Of a stretch of 64,000 bases of DNA, positions 18,919 through 28,065 are shown piece by piece (the first letter of the stretch is position 1; the number at the start of each line of letters is the position of its first letter). Source of the stretch: JBBQUN01 sp963717115 (GTDB taxonomy: Bacteria > Actinomycetota > Acidimicrobiia > Acidimicrobiales > SZUA-35). The stretch is from positions 271,398 through 335,397 of the forward strand of contig CAVQVO010000001.1 in NCBI GenBank assembly GCA_963717115.1, written 5' to 3'. The notes under the pieces are model-generated. The model saw only the letters and a program-made list of their open reading frames with translations. It did no database searches and was not told the origin of the DNA. Made by a program: the position numbers and the translations under genes.

Positions 18919-19440
18919 TCAGCCCGAGGTCGCCTGTTTCACCTGACGCCGAGCGGCGTGCAGGCGTCGGCCCGAATCTCGTTCCTCGGCGATGTAGCGA
19001 CCGAGGAGGCCACCGGTGATCGGGTCGAGGTTCTTGTCTTCGAACATCGCGTCGAAGACATCGGGCCCACCCGGCTTGCGTCCGACGCCGAACGCCTCGA
19101 ACTTCTCGAGATCCGTCATCGACGAACACGCCATGGAGCACTTCGCGTCGGAGGCGGCGGAGTCGGGCCAGCGAACCTCGTAGCCCAGTTCCAGCATGCG
19201 TTTGGCGAACGCCTTGCCGTGCTCGCCTTCGCGTATCGCAACGAACCGCAGCGTCTCGGCGAGCTCGGCATCGCCGGTGGTGTCGGCCCAACCGAGCAGG
19301 TATCGCTCGGCCTCGGTCTCGGCGATCGCAATGGCGTTCAGCAGTCCCAGAAAGGACGGCGTCGACCCGGAGTCGGGTCCGACCGTGCCGCTCCGGTCGG
19401 CCTTGTGTTTCCCGATGTCCCGCTTCTTCGATTTCCCCAT
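18919..19440 (-). CDS. Ferritin-like/rubrerythrin-type domain protein
   Basis: 173 residues. A lysine-rich start (MGKSKKRD) precedes a helical region with AIAETEAERYLLGWAD and VAIREGEHGKAFAKR, giving the E...ExxH spacing of di-iron ferritin-like proteins. The second half continues helical (RYIAEERDSGRRLH) and holds a short insert with two cysteines (CSMACSS). Likely iron or redox stress-related; catalytic function not assignable. Monocistronic on the minus strand. Confidence 0.72.
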   Translation of the reverse strand: MGKSKKRDIGKHKADRSGTVGPDSGSTPSFLGLLNAIAIAETEAERYLLGWADTTGDAELAETLRFVAIREGEHGKAFAKRMLELGYEVRWPDSAASDAKCSMACSSMTDLEKFEAFGVGRKPGGPDVFDAMFEDKNLDPITGGLLGRYIAEERDSGRRLHAARRQVKQATSG

Positions 19441-19522
19441 CGTCCAAGTGTGACAGGCCGCGCCGCGAATCGGGAATCGCCGGGCCCGGGTGGACCGACG
19501 ACTCCCGATCCGCCCGGTGCGA

Positions 19523-20149
19523 CTAGCCGATCTGGGTCATCAGGACCCGCTGATCGGACCCCGGCTCGAACATGCCATCGAGCTGGTCCATTCGGGCTGC
19601 ATACCCCGGGTCGGCCTCGAGCTTGGCGTCGAGGGCCTCCCAGTGTTCTGCGTCCTCGGCGGAGAAGATGAACCCGATCTCCCCGACCCGCCCGGCAGCG
19701 GCCGCCGTCAGCACACCACCGTGCCCCGTGACCCGCTCGACGAACTCGAGGAGTTCGGTCGACCAGCCCATGGCCGACGTGAGCTGCCCGGCGGCGATCA
19801 CCACGGCCGTGCTGACGGTGAAGGGCTGCGGCTTGTAGGTCGCGCTGGCCGCAACGACCTTGTTGAGTCTCGTCTCGGCCGGGATCTGGAGGGCGTCGCC
19901 CATCTTCGCCGCGAGTTTGGTGAAGGCCGGCTTGGCCTGCACCGCGGCCACCGTCTTCACATAGTCGGTCATGGTGTCGAAGCGGGCGGAAACGGCGAAC
20001 GAGCCGTATGGGGCGCCTGCCAGGACACCCCAGGTCATCGCCGGATTGGCTCCGGCCTTGGTGATCAGGCCGCCCAGTTCGACGGCGGCGGACCCGACCT
20101 CGGCCCCGTGGCCCGGCCTGGCTTGGAACGTGATTGCGCTGATGTACAT
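19523..20149 (-). CDS. Conserved hypothetical, probable tandem dimeric alpha/beta-barrel protein
   Basis: 208 residues, no membrane segment. The first half reads MYISAITFQARPGHGAE and later FDTMTDYVKTVAAVQ, like the ferredoxin-like alpha/beta barrels of NIPSNAP or monooxygenase-type proteins; the second half has a similar IGFIFSAEDAEHWEALDAKL pattern, suggesting two copies of the fold. No catalytic residues can be named. GAGGGG lies upstream of the ATG. Confidence 0.6.
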   Translation of the reverse strand: MYISAITFQARPGHGAEVGSAAVELGGLITKAGANPAMTWGVLAGAPYGSFAVSARFDTMTDYVKTVAAVQAKPAFTKLAAKMGDALQIPAETRLNKVVAASATYKPQPFTVSTAVVIAAGQLTSAMGWSTELLEFVERVTGHGGVLTAAAAGRVGEIGFIFSAEDAEHWEALDAKLEADPGYAARMDQLDGMFEPGSDQRVLMTQIG

Positions 20150-20292
20150 CGGACGTGTTCCCCTCGTGTTCGGCCCGCACCCACGGGCGTCGAGGAAGAC
20201 GATCCGGGGTCACCGTCTCAGCGTCGTGTCGGCTGTGTCACGCTCGTGTCACCGTGACGTCTCACCGACCACGACGTGCCGAGATGGTCGGC

Positions 20293-21075
20293 TCAGCGGG
20301 TCGATCGCCACCGGGCTCGGGCGATCGGTCGCCCGCCGCGCCACCGCAGCGACGGCGTACGCAGCGGCTTGCTCCTCGGCCCGATGTCGGCGATGGCGAT
20401 CGCCGACTCGACGTCGCGAAGGTGGGCCGATGGTTCGCCGCCGACCTCCTCGATGAGCAGGTGACGGTACGACTGATACGTGCGCAGCGCCTCGGTCTGA
20501 CGACCGTCCATGGCGAGGGCCCGCATGAGGAGTTCGCGCGGTCGCTCCCGATAGGGGTGGGCCACGATGTGCGTGTCGAGTTCGGCGATCGCATCGGTGG
20601 GCCGACCGAGCTGGATGAGGTTCTCGGCCAGGTCCTCGACGGTGTGGGACCGGATCTCGTCGAGGCGCCGCACCGCTCCCTCGGCCCAGTGGTGATGAGC
20701 GAACTCGGGGAGCGCCTCCCAGCGGAACAGCTCGAGGGCCTCGGTTTGCCTCAGGACGGCGGTGGCCAAGGGTGCGGTTGCCGCTTCGGCGACCAGGGCC
20801 TCGAACCGGGCGGCGTCGGTGTCGGCGCAGAGCGCATAGCCCGGTGACTCGGTGATCACGAACGACGGGCCGAGCAAGCGACGCACCCGGGAGATCGTGG
20901 TCCGGACGGCGCCTGGGGTCAGCTGGAGCGACTCGCACATCGTGTCGGTCGGGACCACCTCACCTGCTCGGAGCGCCAGGAGCGCGATGAGCTGGCGTTG
21001 TGCGACCGAGGACGGCGTCACCAGGCTCCCGTCCTGGGACACCACTCGGACCGGGCCGAGCAGGTGGACCTTCAT
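20293..21075 (-). CDS. BTAD/SARP-type transcriptional regulator
   Basis: 260 residues. Begins MKVHLLGPVRVV and a winged helix-turn-helix (RQLIALLALRAGEVVPTD through VRTTISRVRRLLG), then the bacterial transcriptional activation domain with its helical repeats (RRLDEIRSHTVEDLAENLI, PYRERPRELLMRALAMDGRQ, EALRTYQSYRHLLIEEVG). This is the compact SARP layout, with no ATPase or kinase extension. SARP proteins activate promoters through 11-bp-spaced direct repeats. Start taken at ATG 21075, where family similarity begins. The target genes are unknown; the divergent serine hydrolase at 21190 is one candidate. Confidence 0.85.
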   Translation of the reverse strand: MKVHLLGPVRVVSQDGSLVTPSSVAQRQLIALLALRAGEVVPTDTMCESLQLTPGAVRTTISRVRRLLGPSFVITESPGYALCADTDAARFEALVAEAATAPLATAVLRQTEALELFRWEALPEFAHHHWAEGAVRRLDEIRSHTVEDLAENLIQLGRPTDAIAELDTHIVAHPYRERPRELLMRALAMDGRQTEALRTYQSYRHLLIEEVGGEPSAHLRDVESAIAIADIGPRSKPLRTPSLRWRGGRPIARARWRSTR

Positions 21076-21189
21076 GCCGCCAACGACGCTAGCAGTGCTT
21101 CCCCGGCCGTGCCGCTGGTCGGTCGTCGAACGTCGGGGTAGGTTCGGTTCGTCCGGCGTAGACGGCGTCGGCGAAACGGGGGAATCACC

Positions 21190-22329
21190 ATGTCCACGCT
21201 CGACGGTCGGACCGACCCTCGATTCCAGCCGCTGGTCGACATCGTCGAAGCGCAACTCCAGGCCGGCTACGACCTCGGGTCCTCACTGGCCGTGGCCGTC
21301 GAGGGCGAGATCGTCACCGACGTCTGGGGTGGGTGGGTCGACGAGGCGCAGACCGAACCCTGGCAGGCCGACACCATCACCAACGTGTGGTCGACCACCA
21401 AGACCATGACGGCCCTGTCGGCACTCCACCTGATGGATCGGGGCCGACTCGATCCCAACGAGAAGGTCGCCACCTACTGGCCGGAGTTCGGTGCTGCGGG
21501 AAAGGCCGACATCGAGGTCCGCCATCTCATGTCGCACACCTCCGGGGTGTCGGCCTGGGCCCAGCCGGTGACGCCCGACGACGTCCTCGACGACGACCGG
21601 GCCACGGCCCTGCTCGCCCAACAGGCGCCGTGGTGGGAACCGGGGACGGCATCGGGCTACCACGCGCTGAACCAGGGCCATCTGGTCGGCGAGGTGATCC
21701 GGAGGATCGACGGTCGAGGACTGAAGCAGTACTTCGCCGACGAGATCGCCGGCCCGCTCGGCGCCGATTTCACGATCGGCTCACCCGTCGAGAACCACCA
21801 TCGCATCGCCAACGTGATTCCGCCCCCACCGCTTCCCATCCCGCCCGATCTCGACCCCGAGAGCGTGATGTTCAAGACGTTCACCGGACCGGCCCCCGAA
21901 GCCTCGATCGCCCACTCCGCCGAGTGGCGGGCGGCGACCATCGGTGCCGCCAACGGCCACGGCAACGCCCGGTCGGTGGCCCGGATCCAAGCGGTGGTGT
22001 CGAACGGTGGATCGGCGAACGGGGTCGATCTCGTCTCCGCCGAGACCATCGACCGGATCTTCGAGGTCCAGTCCGACGGCGTCGATCTGGTCCTGACGAT
22101 CCCGGTCCGGTTCGGACTCGGCTATGCCCTGGCGGCACCCGACAACCCCGTCGGCGTGACTTCGGGCCGGAAGTGCTTCTGGGGCGGTTGGGGCGGCTCG
22201 ATCGTCCTCAATGACCTCGACAACCGCATCACCATGACCTACATGATGAACCGGATGCAGGCGGGCCTGGTCGGCAACGAGACCAGCGTCCGACTCATCG
22301 CCGCCCTCGACGCCATCGCGACCACCTGA
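21190..22329 (+). CDS. Beta-lactamase-related serine hydrolase (class C/EstB-like)
   Basis: 379 residues. STTK in NVWSTTKTMTALSAL is the nucleophile SxxK of the penicillin-binding/class C beta-lactamase fold, and GYHALNQGHLVG supplies the Tyr/Asn block. There is no signal peptide, which suits a cytoplasmic esterase or peptidase rather than a secreted beta-lactamase. GGGGGAA precedes the ATG. The stop codon lies inside a 17-base tandem repeat. Confidence 0.88.
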   Translation: MSTLDGRTDPRFQPLVDIVEAQLQAGYDLGSSLAVAVEGEIVTDVWGGWVDEAQTEPWQADTITNVWSTTKTMTALSALHLMDRGRLDPNEKVATYWPEFGAAGKADIEVRHLMSHTSGVSAWAQPVTPDDVLDDDRATALLAQQAPWWEPGTASGYHALNQGHLVGEVIRRIDGRGLKQYFADEIAGPLGADFTIGSPVENHHRIANVIPPPPLPIPPDLDPESVMFKTFTGPAPEASIAHSAEWRAATIGAANGHGNARSVARIQAVVSNGGSANGVDLVSAETIDRIFEVQSDGVDLVLTIPVRFGLGYALAAPDNPVGVTSGRKCFWGGWGGSIVLNDLDNRITMTYMMNRMQAGLVGNETSVRLIAALDAIATT

Positions 22330-22388
22330 ACGACACGACCACCTGAACGACACGACCACCTGAACGACACGACCACCTGAACGACGGG
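22321..22388. repeat. Four tandem 17-bp repeats at a gene end
   Basis: ACCACCTGAACGACACG is repeated three times exactly and a fourth time with the last bases changed (CGGG). The first copy holds the serine hydrolase stop codon and the last abuts the promoter of the next gene. Because the unit is not a multiple of three but contains TGA, slippage would shift but still end the frame. Confidence 0.9.
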
Positions 22389-22422
22389 CAACTCGACTCT
22401 GCAGCGCCCGGGGGCCGTCGCC

Positions 22423-22428
22423 TACCGT
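22423..22428 (+). promoter_or_regulatory. Probable -10 (leaderless)
   Basis: TACCGT, 7 bases before the ATG at 22436. Confidence 0.35.
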
Positions 22429-22435
22429 TGCCCCG

Positions 22436-23188
22436 ATGGAGAACCGTGTCCGTCCTCGAGAATCGGCGAGTGCTGCGGCACCGAGCGGTTCGGCCACCCT
22501 CGCCGTGGCGCCCCGCACCGTCGAGGCGGCGCTCGTCGGCGCCTCGTTGCTCCTCGGCGTCGCGTCCTACGCCATGCATCTGGTGGTTCGGGCCCGCGGC
22601 GGCGAGACCCTGGCCCTGCTCGACGTCGGCGACGAGGTGAGCCTGGGAACCTGGTTCGAGACGCTCCTGTTCGCGATCGCCGCCGTCGTCCTCCTGTTCG
22701 GAGGCCGCTCGGCCGCAAACCTGTCGACTCGCTGGTACGTCCTGTCGGGGGTGATGCTCGCGCTCTCCATCGACGAGGCGGCCTCGATGCACGAACGCCT
22801 GGGATCCGGGCTGCGCGACATCGTCGATGCGAGCGGTTGGCTCTACTACATCTGGGTCGTCCCGGCGCTGGTGTTCGTCGCTGCCGTTGCACTCTACGAG
22901 CTTCCGTGGTTGCGGTCGCTGCCCACCGACGTCGCCAAGCGGGTGGTGCTCTCGGGCGTGGTGTTCGTCGGGGGAGCGGCCTTCATGGAGTTGCTGGCCG
23001 GTCCCGAGGCCGAGGCGAACGGGACCGGGACACTCCTGTCGATCTCGTTCTCGGCCGTCGAAGAACTGTGCGAGATGGTCGGGCTGTCCCTCTTCATCGG
23101 GGCCATCCTGCGCCACCTCTCGGGTCGGCTGCTCTCGATTGCCGTCAAGTCCTCGGACGGTCGAGCCCTCGGCGCACGGCGGCCCTGA
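22436..23188 (+). CDS. Unrecognised six-helix membrane protein
   Basis: 250 residues. A polar N-terminus of ~25 residues is followed by about six hydrophobic segments (starting near residues 28, 75, 100, 137, 172 and 200). Two membrane segments carry conserved-looking polar groups: ALSIDEAASMHERL and SFSAVEELCEMVG. The in-membrane Asp/Glu/His set is reminiscent of metal-dependent membrane hydrolases, but I cannot place the protein in a named family. Its 3' end overlaps the convergent phosphotransferase gene by 44 bases. Spacing to the putative -10 suggests leaderless expression. Confidence 0.75.
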   Translation: MENRVRPRESASAAAPSGSATLAVAPRTVEAALVGASLLLGVASYAMHLVVRARGGETLALLDVGDEVSLGTWFETLLFAIAAVVLLFGGRSAANLSTRWYVLSGVMLALSIDEAASMHERLGSGLRDIVDASGWLYYIWVVPALVFVAAVALYELPWLRSLPTDVAKRVVLSGVVFVGGAAFMELLAGPEAEANGTGTLLSISFSAVEELCEMVGLSLFIGAILRHLSGRLLSIAVKSSDGRALGARRP

Positions 23189-24263
23189 TCGCTGCTGCGA
23201 AGTCGGTATCGCGGTCGAGGTAGGCGACGAGACCGTCGGTGAGGAAGGCGCGATCGATCTCGGGTGAACCCCGATGTGCGTCCTCCCAGTCGAACACGCC
23301 GACGACGTGGTCATCGTCGACGATCAGGTTGCCGAGCCAGAAGTCGCCGTGGACGAGCACGGTTCCGTCGTCATCGGCCGTTGCCGACTGGAGCAGGGCG
23401 AGGGTGGCAGCAGCCTCCTCGGTCCAGCGGATCAGGTCGTTGTCGGAGAGTCGTTTCGGGGTGAGCGTCTGACCCCGGAGGCGGGTCGTGCTCAGCCCCG
23501 GGTGGCCGTCGCGTGGTGGAACGACGCGGGGCACGAACGGGGCGAACGTCGTGGAGGCGAGCTCGTGGAGGGCCTCGGCTTCCTGTGCCTGGTTCTGGCG
23601 CGGACCCGACCGCTCGACGATCTCGGGCGGCTCGCCGATGAACCGGGTCACGTCGACGTTGTCGGCATAGCCGAACTGCCCGCTCACTCGCGGCCCGTCC
23701 GCCCGGCCGGCGCCGTAGGCCACCACGAGCCAGCCGGGAAAGGCGAACCAGGCCCGGTTCCCGAATCGGGCCAGAAGCCGCACGAACGCGAAGCGCGGCC
23801 CGTCGACGTGGAGCGCCAGGGCCCGCAGGACGAGTCGTCGGGACGTCGGTGAGCGCAACGAGAGGGCGATCCTCGGCTCGGTGACCGAGCGCAGCAGTCC
23901 GAAGACCTCGCCTCGGCGCCGGTCGTCGACACCGGTTGCCGCGACGAGGCGAGGGAGCAGGGATGGCGCGACCGTCGTGCCCCGGTTTCCGGGCCGGGCC
24001 CGCAGGCGATTGGAGGCGAGACAGACCACGGTCGTGGTGTCGGGGAGGTCGGCGATCATGGCCAGTTCGGCCGCCGTGATCACCACGGTCTCCGCCTGCG
24101 TGGGATCCTCGACGATCCGGAGCCCCTGTCGCCGGCAACGCTCCTCGAGCGTCGGAGACCGGAGTCCGCTCATCCACACCGTCGTTCCGATGTCCTCGAT
24201 CAGCTCGAACCACGCCGTTTCGAGTTCGGCGTCGGATTCGGTGACGGGGGGTCGGGGGATCAC
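23145..24263 (-). CDS. Phosphotransferase (APH-like) with extra N-terminal domain
   Basis: 372 residues from a GTG start. The C-terminal 200 residues form an APH-like kinase: LVHGDFWLGNLIVDDD (catalytic HGD) and VGVFDWEDAHRG (metal site). The first ~110 residues are a separate domain (WFELIEDIGTTVWMSGL, AETVVITAAELAMIADLP) without recognised motifs, and the middle holds a YGAGRADGPRV turn. In actinobacteria such fusions are often linked to cell-surface or secondary-metabolite glycan genes, none of which lie here. Substrate unknown. Divergent from the GNAT gene. Confidence 0.78.
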   Translation of the reverse strand: MIPRPPVTESDAELETAWFELIEDIGTTVWMSGLRSPTLEERCRRQGLRIVEDPTQAETVVITAAELAMIADLPDTTTVVCLASNRLRARPGNRGTTVAPSLLPRLVAATGVDDRRRGEVFGLLRSVTEPRIALSLRSPTSRRLVLRALALHVDGPRFAFVRLLARFGNRAWFAFPGWLVVAYGAGRADGPRVSGQFGYADNVDVTRFIGEPPEIVERSGPRQNQAQEAEALHELASTTFAPFVPRVVPPRDGHPGLSTTRLRGQTLTPKRLSDNDLIRWTEEAAATLALLQSATADDDGTVLVHGDFWLGNLIVDDDHVVGVFDWEDAHRGSPEIDRAFLTDGLVAYLDRDTDFAAAIRAAVRRGLDRPRT

Positions 24264-24380
24264 GTCTCGACACCGTAGCCCGTTGTCCAGGGGGATTGGA
24301 TGAGCGAGATGACCTCGGCGCGTGGGTCCGACGGTCATGGTGAGGCCATCAATTCCGAGGCGGCGTCGGGACCGGGTCGA

Positions 24381-24386
24381 TACGAT
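24381..24386 (+). promoter_or_regulatory. Probable -10 (leaderless) of GNAT gene
   Basis: TACGAT, 6 bases before GTG 24393; used to choose that start over the ATG at 24300. Confidence 0.4.
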
Positions 24387-24392
24387 TCGGCC

Positions 24393-25363
24393 GTGAACAC
24401 GGATCGCAACGATCCCGACGGCCTGAATGTGTCCATCCTGTCCGGCGAACACGACCTCGACGCGGTCCTGGACCTCGTCGTCGCCGAGCAGGCTCGACCG
24501 GGACGCAACGTCCCCACCCTGCCATCCGAGCGAACCAGCCTGCTCGCGGAGTTCGACGAGTTCGAGCCACCGTGGACCGAGACGGTGCGGGTCTGCCGCC
24601 TCGTCGGCCCCGGCACGACCACGGGCGACATCCACGGGGTGATCGTGGCCGACTGGAATGCGCCGGCCGGCAAGGCGTGGATCAACGGACCATGGATCCG
24701 GGCCGAGGACGACGAGTGGCTCGAGCCGGCCGTGGCGCTGGTCGACGCCGCTCGTCGAGCAGTTCCCGCCCGAGATCGTCGCTGCGGTCCTCTGCGGCGA
24801 TCCCGCCCATCGGCTGATCGAGCAACTCGCCGCCGCCCTCGGATGGAACGCGGCCGAGGTGAACCACGCCATCATGGTCTCGGCGACCACGATCGCATCG
24901 TGGTCGGCGCCGAGCGCCGGAGCGCCGGCGATTCGCGAGGCCACCGCTTCGGACGTCGACGTCATTCGAATCGCTGCACGACGCCGAGTTCCCGTCGACC
25001 TACTTCACCGTCGACCAACTCCTCGAGCGATCCGGTCGGTCCGAGCAGGTCGTCCTCGTGTCGTGCGACGAGGTCGGTGACGTGCTCGGCTATGTCGCAG
25101 GCCGAGTCCAGCCCGACGGCGACGGCTACATCGACTTCCTCGCCGTTGCCCCCGGCCGGCGCCAGCAGGGGGTCGGTCGGGCGTTGGTCACCGCGCTCTC
25201 ACGTCAGCTCGTCGAGGGCTCGCCGAACGAACGAGTCTGCCTCACGGTGCGTGACTCGAATCACCCCGCTCGGGCGCTCTACGAGCAGCTCGGATTCCGG
25301 GTCGACGCCTCGATCGCCCCGTTCGAGGCGCCACCGGGCTGGCGAACCACCGCCGACCGCTGA
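24393..25363 (+). CDS. GNAT family N-acetyltransferase (two frameshifts)
   Basis: Three reading frames in order encode one protein of about 323 residues. The first part is an N-terminal domain (LSGEHDLDAVLDLVV), then VEQFPPEIVAAVLCGDP, and the last ~100 residues give a classical GNAT core with YIDFLAVAPGRRQQGVGRALV (acetyl-CoA loop RxxGxG/A) and NHPARALYEQLGFR. Deleting one base near 24748 joins AALVDA to LVEQFPPE, and one near 24969 joins VIR to SLHDAEFP. Both look like insertion errors. The start could alternatively be the ATG at 24300. Acceptor substrate unknown. Confidence 0.75.
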
Positions 25364-25603
25364 ACGCGCTCCTCCCGGCGCCCATTGGCCGGCACGGGTC
25401 GTGCGCGTCGACGACGTTTTCCCGAGTTCTCCCCGGATTCCGACATCCATCGTGAGGTTCGCTCCGAACCCGAACCGAGATCCGGGTTCGGGACGGGATC
25501 AGGTGATGCCGAGTCGGACCATCGAACGAGCGCCCGCTCGCTTCCTACGAAGTTCCCGGCGCCGCTCGAGGCCTCGCGGGTGTCCTGGAGAAGGTTGCCA
25601 TCG

Positions 25604-25753
25604 ATGACCGACTGCCCGAAGCATGACGCTCCATCCGACGAGGAGGCCTCGATCGAAGGTCGACGACATGCCGAGGCCGTGCTCGCCGAAGCCCGACGAC
25701 TTCTCTACGAACGGCGCAACCAGCGTGGTAGTCGCCCGGAGCGTCCGGGTTGA
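25604..25753 (+). CDS. Possible 49-residue protein
   Basis: ATG with GGAGAAGG about 9 bases upstream; the product is charged and mostly helical (EGRRHAEAVLAEARRLLYER) and its third codon positions are GC-rich as in real genes. No family recognised. Could be a small nucleic-acid-binding protein or a chance reading frame. Confidence 0.4.
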   Translation: MTDCPKHDAPSDEEASIEGRRHAEAVLAEARRLLYERRNQRGSRPERPG

Positions 25754-26114
25754 CTCCGCCGGCGTCACGAGTCGAACTCGATCGCGCCGTCGACGGGAAC
25801 CGGCGTCGATGTCGCCGGATGGTGATGGCGTCGGGCACTCGGTGAGTATCGGGCCTTCGTTCTCTTGCTGGATCGTCGAGCGGACGTGACGACCAATCCG
25901 GACCGATCGAGTACCGCCGGTACTCGGATCCGACGGCGGTCAGGCGTTCACCCGGTACCGGAGGTGAACGACGCCGCTCCGGAAGCGGTTTTCGTCGAGG
26001 AGCTCGAGTGCTCGGCGGTGTTGCAGCTGCGAACCGATGCACCTCCTCGTCTGGCGCCGACCATTCGAACCGTCATCGCACGGAACCCGGGGCCACGGGG
26101 CGCGCTCGACGTAC
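25754..26114. other. Intergenic, no convincing gene
   Basis: Lower coding bias on both strands. A minus-strand stretch ending at about 25945 (ALELLDENRFRSGVVHLRYR) could be the tail of a decayed enzyme; it has no start and I do not annotate it as a gene. Confidence 0.4.
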
Positions 26115-27152
26115 TCAACGACGGGCGGCACGGCCGACGGCCAGCGCGATCCTCGTGTCGTGCACGGCCTGGTCGAGCGAGTACACCGGGGTTCGGTCCG
26201 CAACGTGATCGGACATGCGTTGCATCACCGTCGCGATCGCGATCTCGTCATCGGTCAGTTGCGCCGTCGGGAACGGATTCCGATAGACCCACTCGTCACC
26301 GAGCAGATAGCCGCGGTGCCCGGGGCCCTCGAGGTTTCCTTCGAGGCCGGTGTCCCATCGTCGAAGCGTCTGGTGCACGGGCGTCCCGTCGTCGAGCAGG
26401 TGTCTCACCTCGTGACCATCGAGTTCGCCCCGGGTTCCGCGAACGACGAACCGCAGGGAACGGATCCACGAGAAGTACTGGTCATCGGACCAGTCGTAGA
26501 TCCCGACACGATCGCCGAAGGTGATCGTGGCAACGGTTCGCAGTGAGGGTTTGACGCCGCCCTCGGGCGGGGGTCCGGCTCGGTCGGGCCCGATGGTGAT
26601 CGTCGAGTGGTGCTCGTCGGCACTGACCTCGAACTCGTCGATGCCGACCCCCAGTGCCGCCCGGATGAGGGCGACGCCGTGATAGCCGTGGGCGACGGAG
26701 ACGTCGGCCGATGTGACGTTGCCGAGCCGCCCCGACGAGATCACGGCCAGTCGCGCTGCCAGCAACGGTTGGAACGGGTACTGCTCGGCCACTTGGACGT
26801 CGGCGCCGCCCTGCTCCAGGAGCAGCATCCGGTCGAGCTCGTCGTCGTTCACACCGGGAGGTGTCTCGAGCAGGATCGAATGGCCGTTGGCGGCCAGTGC
26901 TTCACAGACGTCGACGTTGGCCTCGGCGCTGGTTGCGACGATCACGAAGTCGGGCTCGTGGTCCTCGAGTCGAACCAGTTGGGTGACCGCCTCGATGCCA
27001 CGCTCGGCGAGTCGGGCCACTTCCGCCTGGCGGCGGACCGAGACACCGACGAGTTCGAAGCGATCGGGGAGCGCTCTGATGATCCGGAAGAAGTGCTCGG
27101 CACGCCACCCGGATCCCACGACCGCGATGCGGGCCGGTCGCTCAACCGTCAT
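26115..27152 (-). CDS. Gfo/Idh/MocA family oxidoreductase
   Basis: 345 residues. RIAVVGSGWRAEHFFRII is the Rossmann NAD(P) loop, VIVATSAEANVDVCEAL follows, and the usual EKP motif appears as ETP in LLETPPGVN, so the catalytic lysine position is Thr. The C-terminal half is the family's beta-sheet domain (VSVAHGYHGVALIRAALG). Oxidises or reduces a sugar or cyclitol derivative; loss of the lysine makes classical dehydrogenase activity uncertain. ATG 27152 overlaps the end of the PhyH gene by 11 bases, so the two are one operon. Confidence 0.85.
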   Translation of the reverse strand: MTVERPARIAVVGSGWRAEHFFRIIRALPDRFELVGVSVRRQAEVARLAERGIEAVTQLVRLEDHEPDFVIVATSAEANVDVCEALAANGHSILLETPPGVNDDELDRMLLLEQGGADVQVAEQYPFQPLLAARLAVISSGRLGNVTSADVSVAHGYHGVALIRAALGVGIDEFEVSADEHHSTITIGPDRAGPPPEGGVKPSLRTVATITFGDRVGIYDWSDDQYFSWIRSLRFVVRGTRGELDGHEVRHLLDDGTPVHQTLRRWDTGLEGNLEGPGHRGYLLGDEWVYRNPFPTAQLTDDEIAIATVMQRMSDHVADRTPVYSLDQAVHDTRIALAVGRAARR

Positions 27153-28005
27153 AGAACCCCACGGGATGAAGTCCGACGACCGTGCGCTCGCGGTCGGACA
27201 CGGCGCGAGCCACCGCATCCGGACTCAGGTGGTTCACGACATCGGTCGTGCGGAGCCGCTGTGCGATGTCGCGCCGGCCGTACTGCACCTGGAGGAAGAA
27301 ACGACCGGTGTCAGCGGGACCCGTCGGCATGCGGCGATGCCACACGTCGGAAACGAAGAACACGACATCACCTCGCCGGCCGAGCGGGGCAACGGGGCCA
27401 CGGCCTTCGTAGGAGATGGCGCCGGTGTCGTCGGGCATCGGTGGAAGCCGACCCGACCGGTGGCTCCGGGGTATGAAACCGGTCGGACCGGATTCGATCG
27501 GGCAATCCGCCAGGAGGATGTGGCAGCCGATCATGAAGACGGGATAGGGAATGCGTTCGTCCCACTCGATTCCCTCGGAGCGCGGAACATGCGGGCCCGC
27601 ATCCACGTGCCACGGGTTGCCCACGTCGAACGGGGCTTTCTCACGCTCTGGAGCATTCCGCCACGCCGTGTTCGAAACGACGTGACAGTCCTCGCCCAGC
27701 AATGGCTCGATGACGTCGAGGATGCCGGGATGAGCGACGGCACGCTGAGCGGCAGCCGATCGGTTCAGGGCCTCGTACCGGAAATCGGCGTAGTCCTCTT
27801 CCGTCGATCCCGGCAGGCGTACATCGGGACGCGTCGTCTCGAACAACCCGGAGAGCTCGGCTGCGAGCTCGCCGACCTGGTCGGGAGAGAACAGCGCCGG
27901 CACCATCGCGAAACCGTTGCGCTCGAGTTCGGAACTCGCATGGGGGACCGCCCCGTTCCGGATCCCGAGGTTCTTTCCACGGGTGAGACCGATCCGCGTG
28001 ATCAT
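27142..28005 (-). CDS. Phytanoyl-CoA dioxygenase (PhyH) family protein
   Basis: 287 residues with the Fe(II)/2-oxoglutarate facial triad: His133 and Asp135 in NPWHVDAGPHV and His223 in SDVWHRRMPTG, plus Arg235 in TGRFFLQVQYG as the 2-oxoglutarate anchor. ESGPTGFIPRSHRSG is a typical PhyH block. Hydroxylates a small substrate. Overlap with the following Gfo/Idh/MocA gene suggests a two-step modification of the same molecule. Confidence 0.88.
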   Translation of the reverse strand: MITRIGLTRGKNLGIRNGAVPHASSELERNGFAMVPALFSPDQVGELAAELSGLFETTRPDVRLPGSTEEDYADFRYEALNRSAAAQRAVAHPGILDVIEPLLGEDCHVVSNTAWRNAPEREKAPFDVGNPWHVDAGPHVPRSEGIEWDERIPYPVFMIGCHILLADCPIESGPTGFIPRSHRSGRLPPMPDDTGAISYEGRGPVAPLGRRGDVVFFVSDVWHRRMPTGPADTGRFFLQVQYGRRDIAQRLRTTDVVNHLSPDAVARAVSDRERTVVGLHPVGFYDG

Positions 28006-28065
28006 GCCGCGGAGTCTGTCATGTCGACACGAGCTCGGTCCACGCCGCCCGAGCCGGGCTGAGCA

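Noticed and set aside
20293..21075. Antibiotic biosynthesis cluster next to the SARP-type regulator
   Set aside because: No polyketide, peptide or other core biosynthetic genes lie nearby; neighbours are housekeeping-like enzymes.
21190..22329. Beta-lactam resistance gene
   Set aside because: SxxK alone is shared by esterases and peptidases; there is no signal peptide and no regulator of the AmpR type.
22321..22388. CRISPR array
   Set aside because: Units of 17 bp are directly adjacent without spacers, and no cas genes are present.
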